Positions 8,262-17,073 of a stretch of 64,000 nt of DNA are shown piece after piece. The stretch's first letter is position 1, and every line of letters begins with the position of its first letter. The notes beneath the pieces are model-generated. The model worked only from the letters and a program-made list of their open reading frames with translations, did no database searches and was not told where the DNA came from. The stretch comes from Cyanobium sp. FACHB-13342 (GTDB lineage Bacteria > Cyanobacteriota > Cyanobacteriia > PCC-6307 > Cyanobiaceae), in the NCBI RefSeq assembly GCF_014697415.1, contig NZ_JACJRT010000002.1:22824-86823 (forward strand), read 5' to 3'. The position numbers and the translations under genes are program-made.

Positions 8262-11042
8262 TTGCACTCCCCTTCCACACCGGCCTGGCATGCACTCCCT
8301 GGGGAGGCCTGCCTGGAGCAGCTCCAGAGCCCTGCGGGTGGATTGGACACCCCGGAGGTGACCCGTCGCCGGGAGGAGGTGGGGCCGAACCGGTTGGAGC
8401 TGGCGGCGGGCCGCAGCAACTGGCAGATCCTCTGGGACCAGTTCAGCAACGTGATGCTGATCATGTTGCTGGCGGTGGCGGCCGTCTCCGCTGGGGTGGC
8501 CTATGTGGAGCAGAAGTTCCCCAAGGATGCGATCGCCATCGTGCTGATCGTGGGCCTCAACGGCCTGTTGGGGTACCTGCAGGAAAGCCGGGCCCAGCAG
8601 GCCCTGCTGGCGCTGCGGGAGTTGGCCCAGCCCCTGGTGCAGGTGCGCCGTGATGGCCAGTGGCAACGGCTCTCCAGCGATGAGCTGGTGCCGGGAGACC
8701 TGATCCGGCTCGAGGCGGGCGATCGGGTGCCCGCCGATGCCCGGCTGCTGGAAACCGCCGACCTGGGGGTGCGGGAGGCCGCTCTCACCGGCGAATCGGA
8801 TGCGGTGTTCAAGCGGGCCGAGCTGCTGCTGGAAGCCTCCACGCCGGTGTTGGAGCGTCTCAATTGCCTGTTCCAGGGCACCGAGGTGGTGCGGGGGCGG
8901 GGGGTGGCCGTGGTCACCGCCACGGGCATGGCCACCGAGCTCGGCCAGATCGCCACCTTGATCAACACCGCCGGTGGCGAGAGCACCCCGTTGCAGGAGC
9001 GTCTGGACGGCCTGGCCAAGGTGCTGGTGGGCAGCTCCCTGGCCCTGGTGGCGGTGGTGGTGGGCCTGGGGTTGCTGCTGGGCCAGGACCCGCTCAACCT
9101 CCTCGAGGTGTCGCTGTCGATGGCCGTGGCGATCGTGCCGGAGGGTCTGCCCGCCGTGATCACCGTGACCTTGGCCATCGGCACCCAGCGGATGGTGCGG
9201 CGGGCCGCCCTGATCCGGCGCTTGCCCGCCGTGGAGGCCCTGGGTTCGGTCACCGTGATCTGTTCCGACAAGACCGGCACCCTCACCCAGAACCGCCAGG
9301 TGGTGCAGGAGCTGCGGCTCGGCACGGCGGCGGTGGCCGTCAGTGGCCTGGGCTATGAGCCCACCGGGGCGTTCACGGCCACGGCCCTGGCGGCCCCGGC
9401 CGGAGCGGTTGCCGGTACTCCGGCGGGCCTTCAGGACCTGCTGGTGCAGGCTGCCGTGCTCTGCAGCGACGCCGAACTGCGCCAGGACGGGGAGGGCCGC
9501 TGGGAGGTGCTCGGCGATCCCACCGAAGGGGCCTTGGCCGTGGTGGCGGGCAAGGCCAACTACGACGACTTCGAGGTGCGGCAGCGCTATCCGCGCCAGG
9601 CCGAGATCCCCTTCAGCTCCGAGCGCCAGCTGATGGCGGTGTGGGTGGAAGACCGGGACGGCAGCCTGCAGGCGCCCCTGGGCTCCCTGGCCCAGGGCTC
9701 CCACCAGCTGCTGATCAGCAAGGGGGCACCGGAGGTGATCATCGCCAACTGCAGCCGTTGGGTGGACGGCTCCGGTGTGGTGTCCCTCAGCGGCGACCAA
9801 CGTCAGTGGTGGCTCGATCAGGCCCAGGGTCTGGCGGCCTCTGGCCTGCGGGTGCTGGCCTTCGCCTGTGCTCCCAACCACCCCAGCCCGGAGCAGGACC
9901 TCGGCGGTCAGGTGCTGCTGGGTCTGATGGCCCAGTTGGATCCGGCGCGGCCGGAGGTGGCCGTGGCGGTGGCCACCTGCCGCACCGCCGGCATCCGGCC
10001 CGTGATGATCACTGGGGATCACCCGCTCACGGCCCGGGCCATCGGGGCCAGCATTGGCCTCACCACCGCCGACGCGGAGGTGGTGCTGGGCAAGGAGCTG
10101 GAGGCCTGCAGCGCGGAGGAGCTGCGCGCCGTGGTGGCCCGCTGCAGCGTCTATGCCCGGGTGGCCCCCGAGCAGAAACTGCGCATCGTCAAGGCCCTGC
10201 AGGCCAACGGCCAGGTGGTGGCCATGACCGGTGATGGCGTCAACGACGCCCCCGCCCTGAAGCAGGCCCACATCGGCGTGGCCATGGGGATCACCGGCAC
10301 GGAGGTGAGCAAGGAAGCCTCCGACATGGTGCTGCTTGACGACAATTTCGCCACGATCGTCAGTGCGGTGGAGGAAGGCCGGCTGGTGTACGCCAACATC
10401 CGCCGCTTCGTCAAATACATCCTCGGCAGCAATGTGGGGGAATTGATCACGATTGCGTCTGCTCCCCTGTTGGGGGTCTTAGGGGTGCCCATGACCCCGT
10501 TGCAGATTCTCTGGATGAATCTGGTGACCGACGGGGTGCCGGCCCTGGCCCTGGCCCTGGAGCCCGCAGAAGACGGCTTGATGCAGCGGGAGCCCGCCCG
10601 CCCGGGGGAATCGATCTTTGCCCGGGGCATTGGCCGCTACATCCTGCGGGTGGGCGTGGTGTTCGCCCTGATCGTGATTGCCGTGATGCTCTGGAGTTAC
10701 CGCACCGCGGGCCCCACCGGACCGTGGAAGACCGTGGTCTTCACCACCCTCTGTCTCGCCCAGATGGGCCACGCCCTCTCCGCCCGCAGCGACCGGCCCC
10801 TGTTCCAGGTGAACCCCTTCAGCAATCCTGCCCTGCTCTGGGCCGTGATCCTCACCAGCGGTCTGCAATTGCTGCTGCTCTACGTGCCCTGGCTGGCCAA
10901 ATTCTTTGGAACCGTGCCCCTGTCGGCGTCGGATCTCGGCGTGTGTGTGGGCGTCAGCCTGATCTTCTTCGTCTATCTGGAGGCCGAAAAGCTGTTGCGC
11001 CTGTGGTGGCGTCATCGCACGTCCAATGCCACCACGGGTTGA
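8262..11042 (+). CDS. Cation-transporting P-type ATPase, PacL (Ca2+/Na+) type
   Basis: This is a 926-residue P2-type ATPase. It has an N-terminal cation-ATPase domain (VTRRREEVGPNRLEL), the actuator motif TGES at 176-179, the phosphorylation motif DKTGTLT with Asp336, and the hinge TGDGVNDAPAL from 656. Membrane helix 4 carries VPEGLPA and helix 6 carries NLVTDGVPAL, which place it with PacL/SERCA-like Ca2+ or Na+ pumps rather than Cu+ or K+ pumps. No ATG fits the N-terminus. TTG at 8262 is preceded by GAGG at 8254-8257 and gives the family start, so it is preferred. It ends convergently against the SLC13 carrier. Confidence 0.87.
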   Translation: MHSPSTPAWHALPGEACLEQLQSPAGGLDTPEVTRRREEVGPNRLELAAGRSNWQILWDQFSNVMLIMLLAVAAVSAGVAYVEQKFPKDAIAIVLIVGLNGLLGYLQESRAQQALLALRELAQPLVQVRRDGQWQRLSSDELVPGDLIRLEAGDRVPADARLLETADLGVREAALTGESDAVFKRAELLLEASTPVLERLNCLFQGTEVVRGRGVAVVTATGMATELGQIATLINTAGGESTPLQERLDGLAKVLVGSSLALVAVVVGLGLLLGQDPLNLLEVSLSMAVAIVPEGLPAVITVTLAIGTQRMVRRAALIRRLPAVEALGSVTVICSDKTGTLTQNRQVVQELRLGTAAVAVSGLGYEPTGAFTATALAAPAGAVAGTPAGLQDLLVQAAVLCSDAELRQDGEGRWEVLGDPTEGALAVVAGKANYDDFEVRQRYPRQAEIPFSSERQLMAVWVEDRDGSLQAPLGSLAQGSHQLLISKGAPEVIIANCSRWVDGSGVVSLSGDQRQWWLDQAQGLAASGLRVLAFACAPNHPSPEQDLGGQVLLGLMAQLDPARPEVAVAVATCRTAGIRPVMITGDHPLTARAIGASIGLTTADAEVVLGKELEACSAEELRAVVARCSVYARVAPEQKLRIVKALQANGQVVAMTGDGVNDAPALKQAHIGVAMGITGTEVSKEASDMVLLDDNFATIVSAVEEGRLVYANIRRFVKYILGSNVGELITIASAPLLGVLGVPMTPLQILWMNLVTDGVPALALALEPAEDGLMQREPARPGESIFARGIGRYILRVGVVFALIVIAVMLWSYRTAGPTGPWKTVVFTTLCLAQMGHALSARSDRPLFQVNPFSNPALLWAVILTSGLQLLLLYVPWLAKFFGTVPLSASDLGVCVGVSLIFFVYLEAEKLLRLWWRHRTSNATTG

Positions 11043-11045
11043 GGC

Positions 11046-11067
11046 GGGCTCTGACTGATTAGAGCCC
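11046..11067. terminator. Short inverted repeat between convergent genes
   Basis: GGGCTCT at 11046-11052 pairs with AGAGCCC at 11061-11067 around an eight-base loop. It lies between the P-ATPase stop and, overlapping, the stop codon of the SLC13 gene. No clear T-tract follows on either strand, so a bidirectional terminator role is only likely from position. Confidence 0.35.
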
Positions 11068-12870
11068 GAATTGCCGGCACACCAGCAGGGGCACCAGCAG
11101 TGTCATCACCACGGTGAGGGGCAGGCCGTAGCGGGCCACATCGAGGAAGCGGTAGCGGCCTGGTCCGAACACCATCAGGTTGGTCTGGTAGCCGACCGGG
11201 CTGAGAAAGCTCTGGCTGGCACCGAACAGCACGGTGAAGATCATCGCCATCGGAGCCACGCCCAGCCCGATGGCGAGCTTGCCCACGATCGGAATCACCA
11301 TGGCCACGGTGGCGGCATTGCTCATCACCTCGGTGAGCAGGGTGGTGAACAGAAACACCGCCGCCAGGGCCCAGTAGATCGGCCAACCGTGCAGCCCCCC
11401 CAACAGGCCCTTGGCCATGGCTTCGGCCAGGCCCGTTTTCTCCAGCGCCACGCTGAAACTGCCCAGGGAGCCCAGCAGCAGGATCACATCGAGCCGGATC
11501 GAGCGCTGCAGTTCGCCGCTGCGCAGGCAGCCGGTGGCCACCATGGCCACGGTGGCGAGCAACACCGAGGCCACCAGCGGCAACAGCCCGAACCCGGGCA
11601 ACAGGATCGCCAGCACGGCGATCGCCAGGGCCAGCCGCTTGCGACTCACCGTGGGCAGGTCATCTTCCAGCTGTTCCAGCACCACCAGGTCGTTGTTGGC
11701 CTGCAGGCCCCGGATCGCGTCCTTGGGCCCCTGGATCAGCAGCACATCCCCTTCTCGCAGCATGGCCTTGCCCAGGCGCTCCCGCAGCACGGCGTTGCCG
11801 CGGCGCAGGGCCAGCACGGTGGCGTTGTAGCGCTGGCGGAAGCGCAGGTCGCGCAGGCACCCCCCGGCCAGGCTGGAGCCCGAGGGCAGCAGCACCTCCA
11901 CCATCCGCTGGCTGCCCGCCACCGTGTCGGCGTTCTCGTTGGGGCCTTCCGGCGTGGGGGCTAGCACGATCGTGTGTTCCTGCTGCAGCCGCAGCAGATC
12001 GGCTCGGGTGCAACGCAGCAACAGGCGGTCACCTTCCCGCAGGGGCCGGTCGGCCAGCGGCGGGGTGAAGCGTTCCGGGCCCCGGTGCAGCTCCAGCACG
12101 TCAACGTCAAAGCGGCGCTGCAGGCGGCTGTTGTGCAGCGACTGGCCCACCAGCTCCGATCCGGCGGGGATCATCACCTCGGTGAGGTAGCCACTGGCGG
12201 CGAGGTTGGACACCAGGTCGTCGTCATTGCTGCCGCGGTCGGGCAGGAAGCGATCGGAGAGCAGGGCCATCACCAGGCTGCCCACCAGCCACACGCCGAT
12301 GCCGATGCCGGTGAAGCTGAACAGCCCGAAGGCGCCGTAGCCCAGTTTTTCGCTCACTTCGCTGGCCAGCAGGTTCACCGAACTGCCCAGCAGGGTCATG
12401 GTGCCCCCCAGCACGGTGGCAAACGACAGGGGCAGCAGCACCTTGGAGGGGGAGATGCGGCGCCGTTGGCACCAGCCCTCCACCACCGGCAGGAGGGACG
12501 CCACGATCGGTGTGTTGGGCACAAAGGCCGAGACCGGTCCCACCACGGCGGACAACAGCACGATCATGCGCTTGGGGGAGCGCACCGCATCCGAGCCGAT
12601 CAGCCCCCGCAGCCGATCCAGGGCTCCGGAACGGAACAGGCCTGCCGAGAGGGCAAACAGGGCCATCACCGTGAGCAGGGCTGGGCTGCCGAATCCCGCC
12701 AGCGCTTCGCCGGGCTTCAGCACCCCGGTGGCCATCAGCAGGCCCACCGCCAGCAGGCCGGTGACCTCCGGGGCGATCACGCCCCACACGAACAGCACAA
12801 CCGAGAGCACCAGCACCGCCAGGGTGATCAGGGCACCGGGCTGGAGGGAGGCCTGCAGCAGCACGTTCAC
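11059..12870 (-). CDS. SLC13/DASS-type anion transporter with two RCK_C (TrkA-C) domains
   Basis: This 603-residue membrane protein belongs to the Na+/sulfate-carboxylate family, the SAC1-like branch. Membrane segments flank a central soluble part (about residues 200-390). That part contains two TrkA-C domains, seen as GSELVGQSLHNSRLQRRFDV and SSLAGGCLRDLRFRQRYNAT, each followed by a LREGDRLLL or LREGDVLLI strand. Family motifs include GSPALLTVMALFALSAGL and VPNTPIVASLLPVVEGW early, and SFLSPVGYQTN near the end. Sulfate, phosphate or dicarboxylates are possible substrates. The annotated start is GTG at 12870 (GTG AAC GTG), since no upstream ATG fits. Its neighbours are other ion transporters. 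Confidence 0.82.
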   Translation of the reverse strand: MNVLLQASLQPGALITLAVLVLSVVLFVWGVIAPEVTGLLAVGLLMATGVLKPGEALAGFGSPALLTVMALFALSAGLFRSGALDRLRGLIGSDAVRSPKRMIVLLSAVVGPVSAFVPNTPIVASLLPVVEGWCQRRRISPSKVLLPLSFATVLGGTMTLLGSSVNLLASEVSEKLGYGAFGLFSFTGIGIGVWLVGSLVMALLSDRFLPDRGSNDDDLVSNLAASGYLTEVMIPAGSELVGQSLHNSRLQRRFDVDVLELHRGPERFTPPLADRPLREGDRLLLRCTRADLLRLQQEHTIVLAPTPEGPNENADTVAGSQRMVEVLLPSGSSLAGGCLRDLRFRQRYNATVLALRRGNAVLRERLGKAMLREGDVLLIQGPKDAIRGLQANNDLVVLEQLEDDLPTVSRKRLALAIAVLAILLPGFGLLPLVASVLLATVAMVATGCLRSGELQRSIRLDVILLLGSLGSFSVALEKTGLAEAMAKGLLGGLHGWPIYWALAAVFLFTTLLTEVMSNAATVAMVIPIVGKLAIGLGVAPMAMIFTVLFGASQSFLSPVGYQTNLMVFGPGRYRFLDVARYGLPLTVVMTLLVPLLVCRQFGL

Positions 12871-12956
12871 AGCAGCACGGAACGGGTTGGAGCAAGATTG
12901 TACGGTTTCATGGTCGGGGATTCGTAGTTAATTGATGGTGCGGGCTGCTCGGGCGC

Positions 12957-13649
12957 TCACAGTGTCAACTGGTGCAGGCCTTCGAGGCCCTGCCAGCCCA
13001 GGTAGACCCCCAACACCAGGGCGAACACCCCCACCAGCCATTCGGCCCGGTGCACGAGCCAATCGTTGAGGGTCGTGAGCGGGGCCCGCAGTCGCTGTTC
13101 GCCTCCCAGCAGCCACAGCAGGGGCGGCAGCAGCAGCAGGGAGGTGGTGATGGCGACAAACACCCCGCCCACCTCCAGATCGCCGCGCAGGCTGGTGTGG
13201 TTCGTGAGCAGCATGCCGCCCTCCTTCACGTAAAACACCAGGTTTTCCGGGCTCACCAGGGCACAGCCCGCCCCCAGGGCCAGCAGTGGCCCCGCCCCCA
13301 GCTCAGGCAGCTTGGCCATCAGCTGCATGGCCCAGTTTTCTTCGCCGATGGTCACCGCTGGGGTGAGCTGGAACAGCCCCAACCCCACCAGCGCCCCGGC
13401 CCCGATCAGATCCATCAGGATCTGGCCGCGGCTGCCCAGGTGCATGGCCCAGCTCAGGCGACCCCCCACCGCCACCACCAGACCCAGGGCCCCACCGTTG
13501 GCGAGCATCCAGCCGGCGAGGAAGGTGCAACAGCGGCGCAGGGGCTGGGTGCCCAGCAGCAGCAGGGCCACCAGTGCGATGTTGATCGGACTGAAGGAAA
13601 TCCCCAGACCCAGGGCAATCGTCTGGGTAAGCCAATGGAAGGGAAGCAT
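12957..13649 (-). CDS. GAP-family membrane protein (Sap-like)
   Basis: This is a 230-residue protein with six predicted membrane segments. It begins with TIALGLGISFSPINIALVALLLLGTQP, shown here in part as GLGISFSPINIALVALLL. The SP.N motif near the N-terminus, a second polar motif in segment 4 (ALVSPENLVFYVKEG) and the LysE-like topology match the GAP family, named after mycobacterial Sap proteins that help place sulfolipids. Function in cyanobacteria is unknown. It follows ktrA on the same strand after 55 bases and may be the third gene of that operon, though a link to potassium is not shown by sequence. Confidence 0.65.
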   Translation of the reverse strand: MLPFHWLTQTIALGLGISFSPINIALVALLLLGTQPLRRCCTFLAGWMLANGGALGLVVAVGGRLSWAMHLGSRGQILMDLIGAGALVGLGLFQLTPAVTIGEENWAMQLMAKLPELGAGPLLALGAGCALVSPENLVFYVKEGGMLLTNHTSLRGDLEVGGVFVAITTSLLLLPPLLWLLGGEQRLRAPLTTLNDWLVHRAEWLVGVFALVLGVYLGWQGLEGLHQLTL

Positions 13650-13704
13650 GGACCGCCGCGATCGAGAGCAGGCTGTCAGAGATCCAGCCCCGCCGTGGAG
13701 CCCT

Positions 13705-14409
13705 TCAGCTGCCGGGCAGTTGGGCCAGGGCTTCGCTGGCCCCCATCACCACCAGCAACTCGCCAGCTTCGAGCACGTGGGAGGCGGGGGGGTTGACGGT
13801 GAGCTGGTTGTCGGGACCGGCGGCCAGCACGCTCACGTTGTAGTTCTTGCGCAGGTTGATGTCGCGCAGTGACTGGCCGATGAAGGCCGCCGGCACCCGG
13901 ATCTCCTCGATGCTGTTGCGGTCGTCGAGGCGCAGCCGCTCCAGCAGGTTGGGGCGCACCAGCTCCATGCCCAGCCGGTGACCCTGCATCTTCGAGGGGA
14001 ACACCACCCGATCGGCCCCAACCCGCTGCAGCATCTTCATGTGCAGATCGCTGGTGGCGCGGGCGATCACCTGCTTCACCTGGCTGCCGGGGCTGTCCTT
14101 GACGATCAGGGTGGCGGTCACGCTGGCCTCGATCGGCTCGCTCATGGCCACCACCACCGTGGTCATGTCGAGCACGCCGGCGGCCCGCAGGGCCTCTTCG
14201 TCGGTGCAATCCACCACCCGCGCTTCGATGGCGGGATCGATCTGGCGCAGCTCGTCGATCGCCCGCTGGCTGGCATCGATTGCCAGCACTTCAGCCCCGG
14301 CCTTGATCAGTTCGCTGCACACGGAGGAGCCGAAGCGCCCCACCCCGATCACGGCGAAGCCGCCCTTGACGGCGCCCTCCGAAGCATTCCAGTGCCACCA
14401 GTTGGTCAT
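13705..14409 (-). CDS. ktrA: KtrA-type regulatory subunit of potassium uptake system
   Basis: This is a 234-residue cytoplasmic RCK protein. A Rossmann fold binds nucleotide through GVGRFGSSVCSEL (about residues 22-34) and the acidic strand end LAIDAS. It includes the DCTDEEALRAAGV segment and a C-terminal TrkA-C domain (about 150-230; AFIGQSLRDINLRKNYNV). KtrA forms a ring under KtrB and gates K+ entry according to ATP/ADP. It starts 10 bases after the ktrB stop on the same strand, matching a ktrBA operon. Confidence 0.88.
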   Translation of the reverse strand: MTNWWHWNASEGAVKGGFAVIGVGRFGSSVCSELIKAGAEVLAIDASQRAIDELRQIDPAIEARVVDCTDEEALRAAGVLDMTTVVVAMSEPIEASVTATLIVKDSPGSQVKQVIARATSDLHMKMLQRVGADRVVFPSKMQGHRLGMELVRPNLLERLRLDDRNSIEEIRVPAAFIGQSLRDINLRKNYNVSVLAAGPDNQLTVNPPASHVLEAGELLVVMGASEALAQLPGS

Positions 14410-14419
14410 GGGTTGGATC

Positions 14420-15826
14420 TCAGATGTAGAGCTCTTCGCGGGGGTAGCCCACCCGGGGTTGGGGCCGGTTGCCGTAGATGGCTGAGAGCAGCAGCAGGAT
14501 CCCCAGTCTGCCCACGAACATGCCCACCATCAGAACCAGCTGGCCCCAGCGGTTGAGCTGGGCGGTCACGCCCAGGTCGAGCCCCACGGTGCCGAAGGCG
14601 GACATGCAGGTGAACAGCTTCTCGAGGAAGCTGAAACTGGTGCGGGTGGGTTCCCCTGCGGTGGTGGGGCCGATGCCCAGCAGCAGAGCCATCAGGATCA
14701 CAAACAGCGCCGAGGCCAGGGTGACCCCCACGGCCCGCAGCACCACGGTGTCGGGGATCTGACGCCGGTGGATCACCACCTCTTCGCGCCCCTGCAGGGT
14801 GGAGCGGGTGGCTCCCATCAGGGTGGCGAAGGTGGTGGTTTTGATGCCGCCGCCGGTGCCGCCCGGGCTGGCGCCGATGAACATCAACACGATCAGCAGC
14901 AGCAGCCCCGCATCGGAGAAGGTCTGAATCGAGAGGGGCACGGTGTTGAAGCCGGCGGTGCGGGCCGTGATCGATTGGAACAGGGTCACCTGAATCCGTT
15001 GCCACCAGGCCAGGTTCTCCATCACGCCGCCGGCGGCGAAGTGCTCGGTGAACAGCAGTCCCAGGGCCCCGAAGACGATCAGCAGGGCGGTGCTGCGCAC
15101 CACCAGGCGGGTGTGCAGGCTGAGCCGGCGCAGCTGTTGCAGGCGCTTGCGGTTGCTCCAGAGGTCGTTGATCACCCGCCAGCCGATGCCGCCCACCACG
15201 ATCATCGAGGCGATCACCCCGTTCACCACCGGGTTGTCGCGGTAGCGCACCAGGTTGTCGCTCCAGAGGCCGAAGCCGGCGTTGTTGTAGGCGCTGATGC
15301 AGTGAAACAGGGAGGCCCAGAGGCGCTCGAGGGGATTGCCGATGTCGGTGAAGCCGAAGGCGTAGAGCACCACCGTGCCCAGCCCCATCACGCAGAAGCC
15401 CGTGATCAGGATGCTGTTGAAGGTGGGGCCGATGCCGCCCACCCCGAACTCATCGAGGGCCCGGCCCTTGTCGAGCCGGTGGCGCAGGCCGGAGCGGCCC
15501 TGCACGAACCCCTGCAGAAAGGTGGTGATCGCCATCAGCCCCAGCCCGCCGGTGATGATCAGCCCCGCCAGGGTCACCTGGCCAAAGCCGGTGAGATCGC
15601 GGCTGATGTCGATGATCGAGAGGCCGGTCACGGTGATCGCTGAGGTCACCGTGAACAGGGCCTCCCACAGGCCCACGTCGTCGGTGGAGCAGAGCGGACT
15701 GGCCAGCACCACCGTGCCAACGGCGATCACCAGGGCACCGGTGACCACGGTGAACTGCGGCACGGTGAGCTGCTGGCGCCACTTCTGGAGGCTGCTCCAG
15801 GGGGTGCGGTTGAGACCGGGAAGCAC
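14420..15826 (-). CDS. ktrB: KtrB-type potassium transporter, TrkH/NtpJ family
   Basis: This is a 468-residue K+ channel-like transporter with four membrane-pore-membrane repeats. The pore loops are visible as SAITVTGLS, CISAYNNAGFGLW, SITARTAGFN and CMSAFGTVGLDLG, each with the conserved Gly of the filter. Cyanobacterial Ktr systems are Na+-dependent and aid osmotic adaptation. The start is not fully fixed: GTG at 15826 is the first usable codon giving the short N-terminal tail, and no in-frame ATG lies upstream before a stop. The divergent DedA gene starts at 15942, so promoters for both lie in the gap of about 115 bases. Confidence 0.88.
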   Translation of the reverse strand: MLPGLNRTPWSSLQKWRQQLTVPQFTVVTGALVIAVGTVVLASPLCSTDDVGLWEALFTVTSAITVTGLSIIDISRDLTGFGQVTLAGLIITGGLGLMAITTFLQGFVQGRSGLRHRLDKGRALDEFGVGGIGPTFNSILITGFCVMGLGTVVLYAFGFTDIGNPLERLWASLFHCISAYNNAGFGLWSDNLVRYRDNPVVNGVIASMIVVGGIGWRVINDLWSNRKRLQQLRRLSLHTRLVVRSTALLIVFGALGLLFTEHFAAGGVMENLAWWQRIQVTLFQSITARTAGFNTVPLSIQTFSDAGLLLLIVLMFIGASPGGTGGGIKTTTFATLMGATRSTLQGREEVVIHRRQIPDTVVLRAVGVTLASALFVILMALLLGIGPTTAGEPTRTSFSFLEKLFTCMSAFGTVGLDLGVTAQLNRWGQLVLMVGMFVGRLGILLLLSAIYGNRPQPRVGYPREELYI

Positions 15827-15941
15827 GCGGATCGGCTGGCGGCGGGTGGGTGGAGAAACCTGATCGCCTCTAGCCTAAGCACCCTCTTCCTCCGGGATTC
15901 CCCTGGAGGCGCACCTTGGGGCCCGCTGTGTTGATCCAGCC

Positions 15942-16601
15942 GTGTTGACCCAGGACTGGATGGAGGGCCTGCCCCAGCTGATGGGCCAGGCGGTGGAGGC
16001 CAGCCCAGCGATGGGCTATCTGGCGGTGGGCCTGGTGATGCTGCTGGAAAACCTGATCCCCCCGATTCCCTCCGAAGTGGTGATGCCCTTCGCCGGCTAT
16101 CTGGTGGGCCAGGGCCGTCTCGACCTGGTGCCCACCGTGCTGGCCGGGTTGCTGGGCACCGTGCTGGGGGCGTGGTTCTGGTACGGGATCGGCCGCTTGA
16201 TTCCCGAGCCCAGGCTGGCCCAGTGGGTGGAGGGGCAGGGCCGCTGGCTGGGGATCCGGGCCGAGCAGCTGGCCAGGAGCCGCGACTGGTTCCAGCGCCA
16301 CGGATCGGCCCTGGTGTTCTGGGGTCGGCTGGTGCCCGGGGTGCGCACCCTGGTGTCCGTGCCGGCTGGGATCGAGCGGATGCCCCAGGGGCCTTTTCTG
16401 GTCTGGACTACCGCGGGCAGTTTGGTGTGGACCCTGCTGCTCACCCTCGCTGGGAAGGCCCTGGGCCAGGGCTATGAACGGGTGCAGGGCTGGCTTTCCC
16501 CCTGGGCCCAGGGGATCGAACGGGGGCTGGGCCTGGCTTTGGTGGCTGGGCTGCTGATTTGGGCGGCCCGGCTGCTTGGGCAGAGCCGCCAGGCCGATTG
16601 A
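15942..16601 (+). CDS. DedA family membrane protein (second copy)
   Basis: This 219-residue DedA/VTT protein has the classic opening LLENLIPPIPSEVVMPFAGYL. It continues with GLLGTVLGAWFWYGIGRL and the WGRLVPGVRTLVSVPAG block, whose Arg residues are functionally required in studied members. GTG at 15942 is the first start; ATG at 15960 (MEGLPQL) is an alternative giving a six-residue-shorter protein. The PPIPSE form differs from the LPLPGE form of the DedA at 1782, so the two are likely distinct subfamilies. The gene ends convergently three bases from the small zinc-ribbon gene. Confidence 0.85.
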   Translation: MLTQDWMEGLPQLMGQAVEASPAMGYLAVGLVMLLENLIPPIPSEVVMPFAGYLVGQGRLDLVPTVLAGLLGTVLGAWFWYGIGRLIPEPRLAQWVEGQGRWLGIRAEQLARSRDWFQRHGSALVFWGRLVPGVRTLVSVPAGIERMPQGPFLVWTTAGSLVWTLLLTLAGKALGQGYERVQGWLSPWAQGIERGLGLALVAGLLIWAARLLGQSRQAD

Positions 16602-16604
16602 CGG

Positions 16605-16859
16605 CTACTCGCGGCGCTCCAAGCCGGCCGGTTCGCTGAGGGGGGAGCGGTCACGGGTGACCGCATCGGAGAGGAAGGAGAGCGCCGTGGCCACCCCGGC
16701 AATCGCCAGCAGCAGGGCCACGCTGCTGAGCTGACTCCACTGAAATCCACCTCCCTCCAGGCAAGGGTCCTGTGGATGGCCGCAGTCGGCGCAGATCAGC
16801 AGCGTTCTGGAGCGCCCCACCTTGGTGAGCAGGCGGCACCCGCACTTGGGGCAGGCCAT
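16605..16859 (-). CDS. Small zinc-ribbon membrane protein
   Basis: This is an 84-residue protein. The N-terminus is a four-Cys zinc ribbon, MACPKCGCRLLTK and then LLICADCGHPQD, with CPxC and CxxC pairs. A Cys and a Gly-rich turn follow, and one hydrophobic segment spans about residues 44-63 (SVALLLAIAGVATALSFL). The tail is charged. Such ribbon-plus-helix proteins are common in picocyanobacteria and have no assigned role. ATG at 16859 is the only sensible start. It is transcribed divergently from the NDH operon with 214 bases between. Confidence 0.6.
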   Translation of the reverse strand: MACPKCGCRLLTKVGRSRTLLICADCGHPQDPCLEGGGFQWSQLSSVALLLAIAGVATALSFLSDAVTRDRSPLSEPAGLERRE

Positions 16860-17006
16860 CTGGGGGCATCAGTTAAGGGCGAATTATGGCCGGATCAGTG
16901 CTGGGCTCGAGCGCTGGCGGGATGGATTAAGGCTGCTGTTCAGGCCGATAGTCCATGCCGTTCTGATGGAAGCCCCAACCCCGTTTCAAGGGCCCTAGGG
17001 TTCGCT

Positions 17007-17023
17007 CCAATTCATTCGATTGG
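17007..17023. promoter_or_regulatory. Inverted repeat upstream of the CO2-uptake NDH operon
   Basis: CCAAT at 17007-17011 and ATTGG at 17019-17023 form an inverted repeat with a seven-base spacer, 50 bases before the ndhF start; CATTGA follows at 17033. In Synechocystis this operon is repressed by the LysR regulator NdhR/CcmR, which binds TCAATG-N10-ATCAAT. The site here does not match that spacing exactly, so it is only a candidate LysR-type operator. Confidence 0.3.
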
Positions 17024-17073
17024 GCCGGTTTCCATTGAACTTTTGTTGTGATCTCCCGTGATTGGTTGACACG

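Noticed and set aside
17007..17040. Exact NdhR/CcmR operator before the NDH operon
   Set aside because: CCAAT/ATTGG and CATTGA are present, but the spacing does not match TCAATG-N10-ATCAAT. I kept only a low-confidence inverted repeat.
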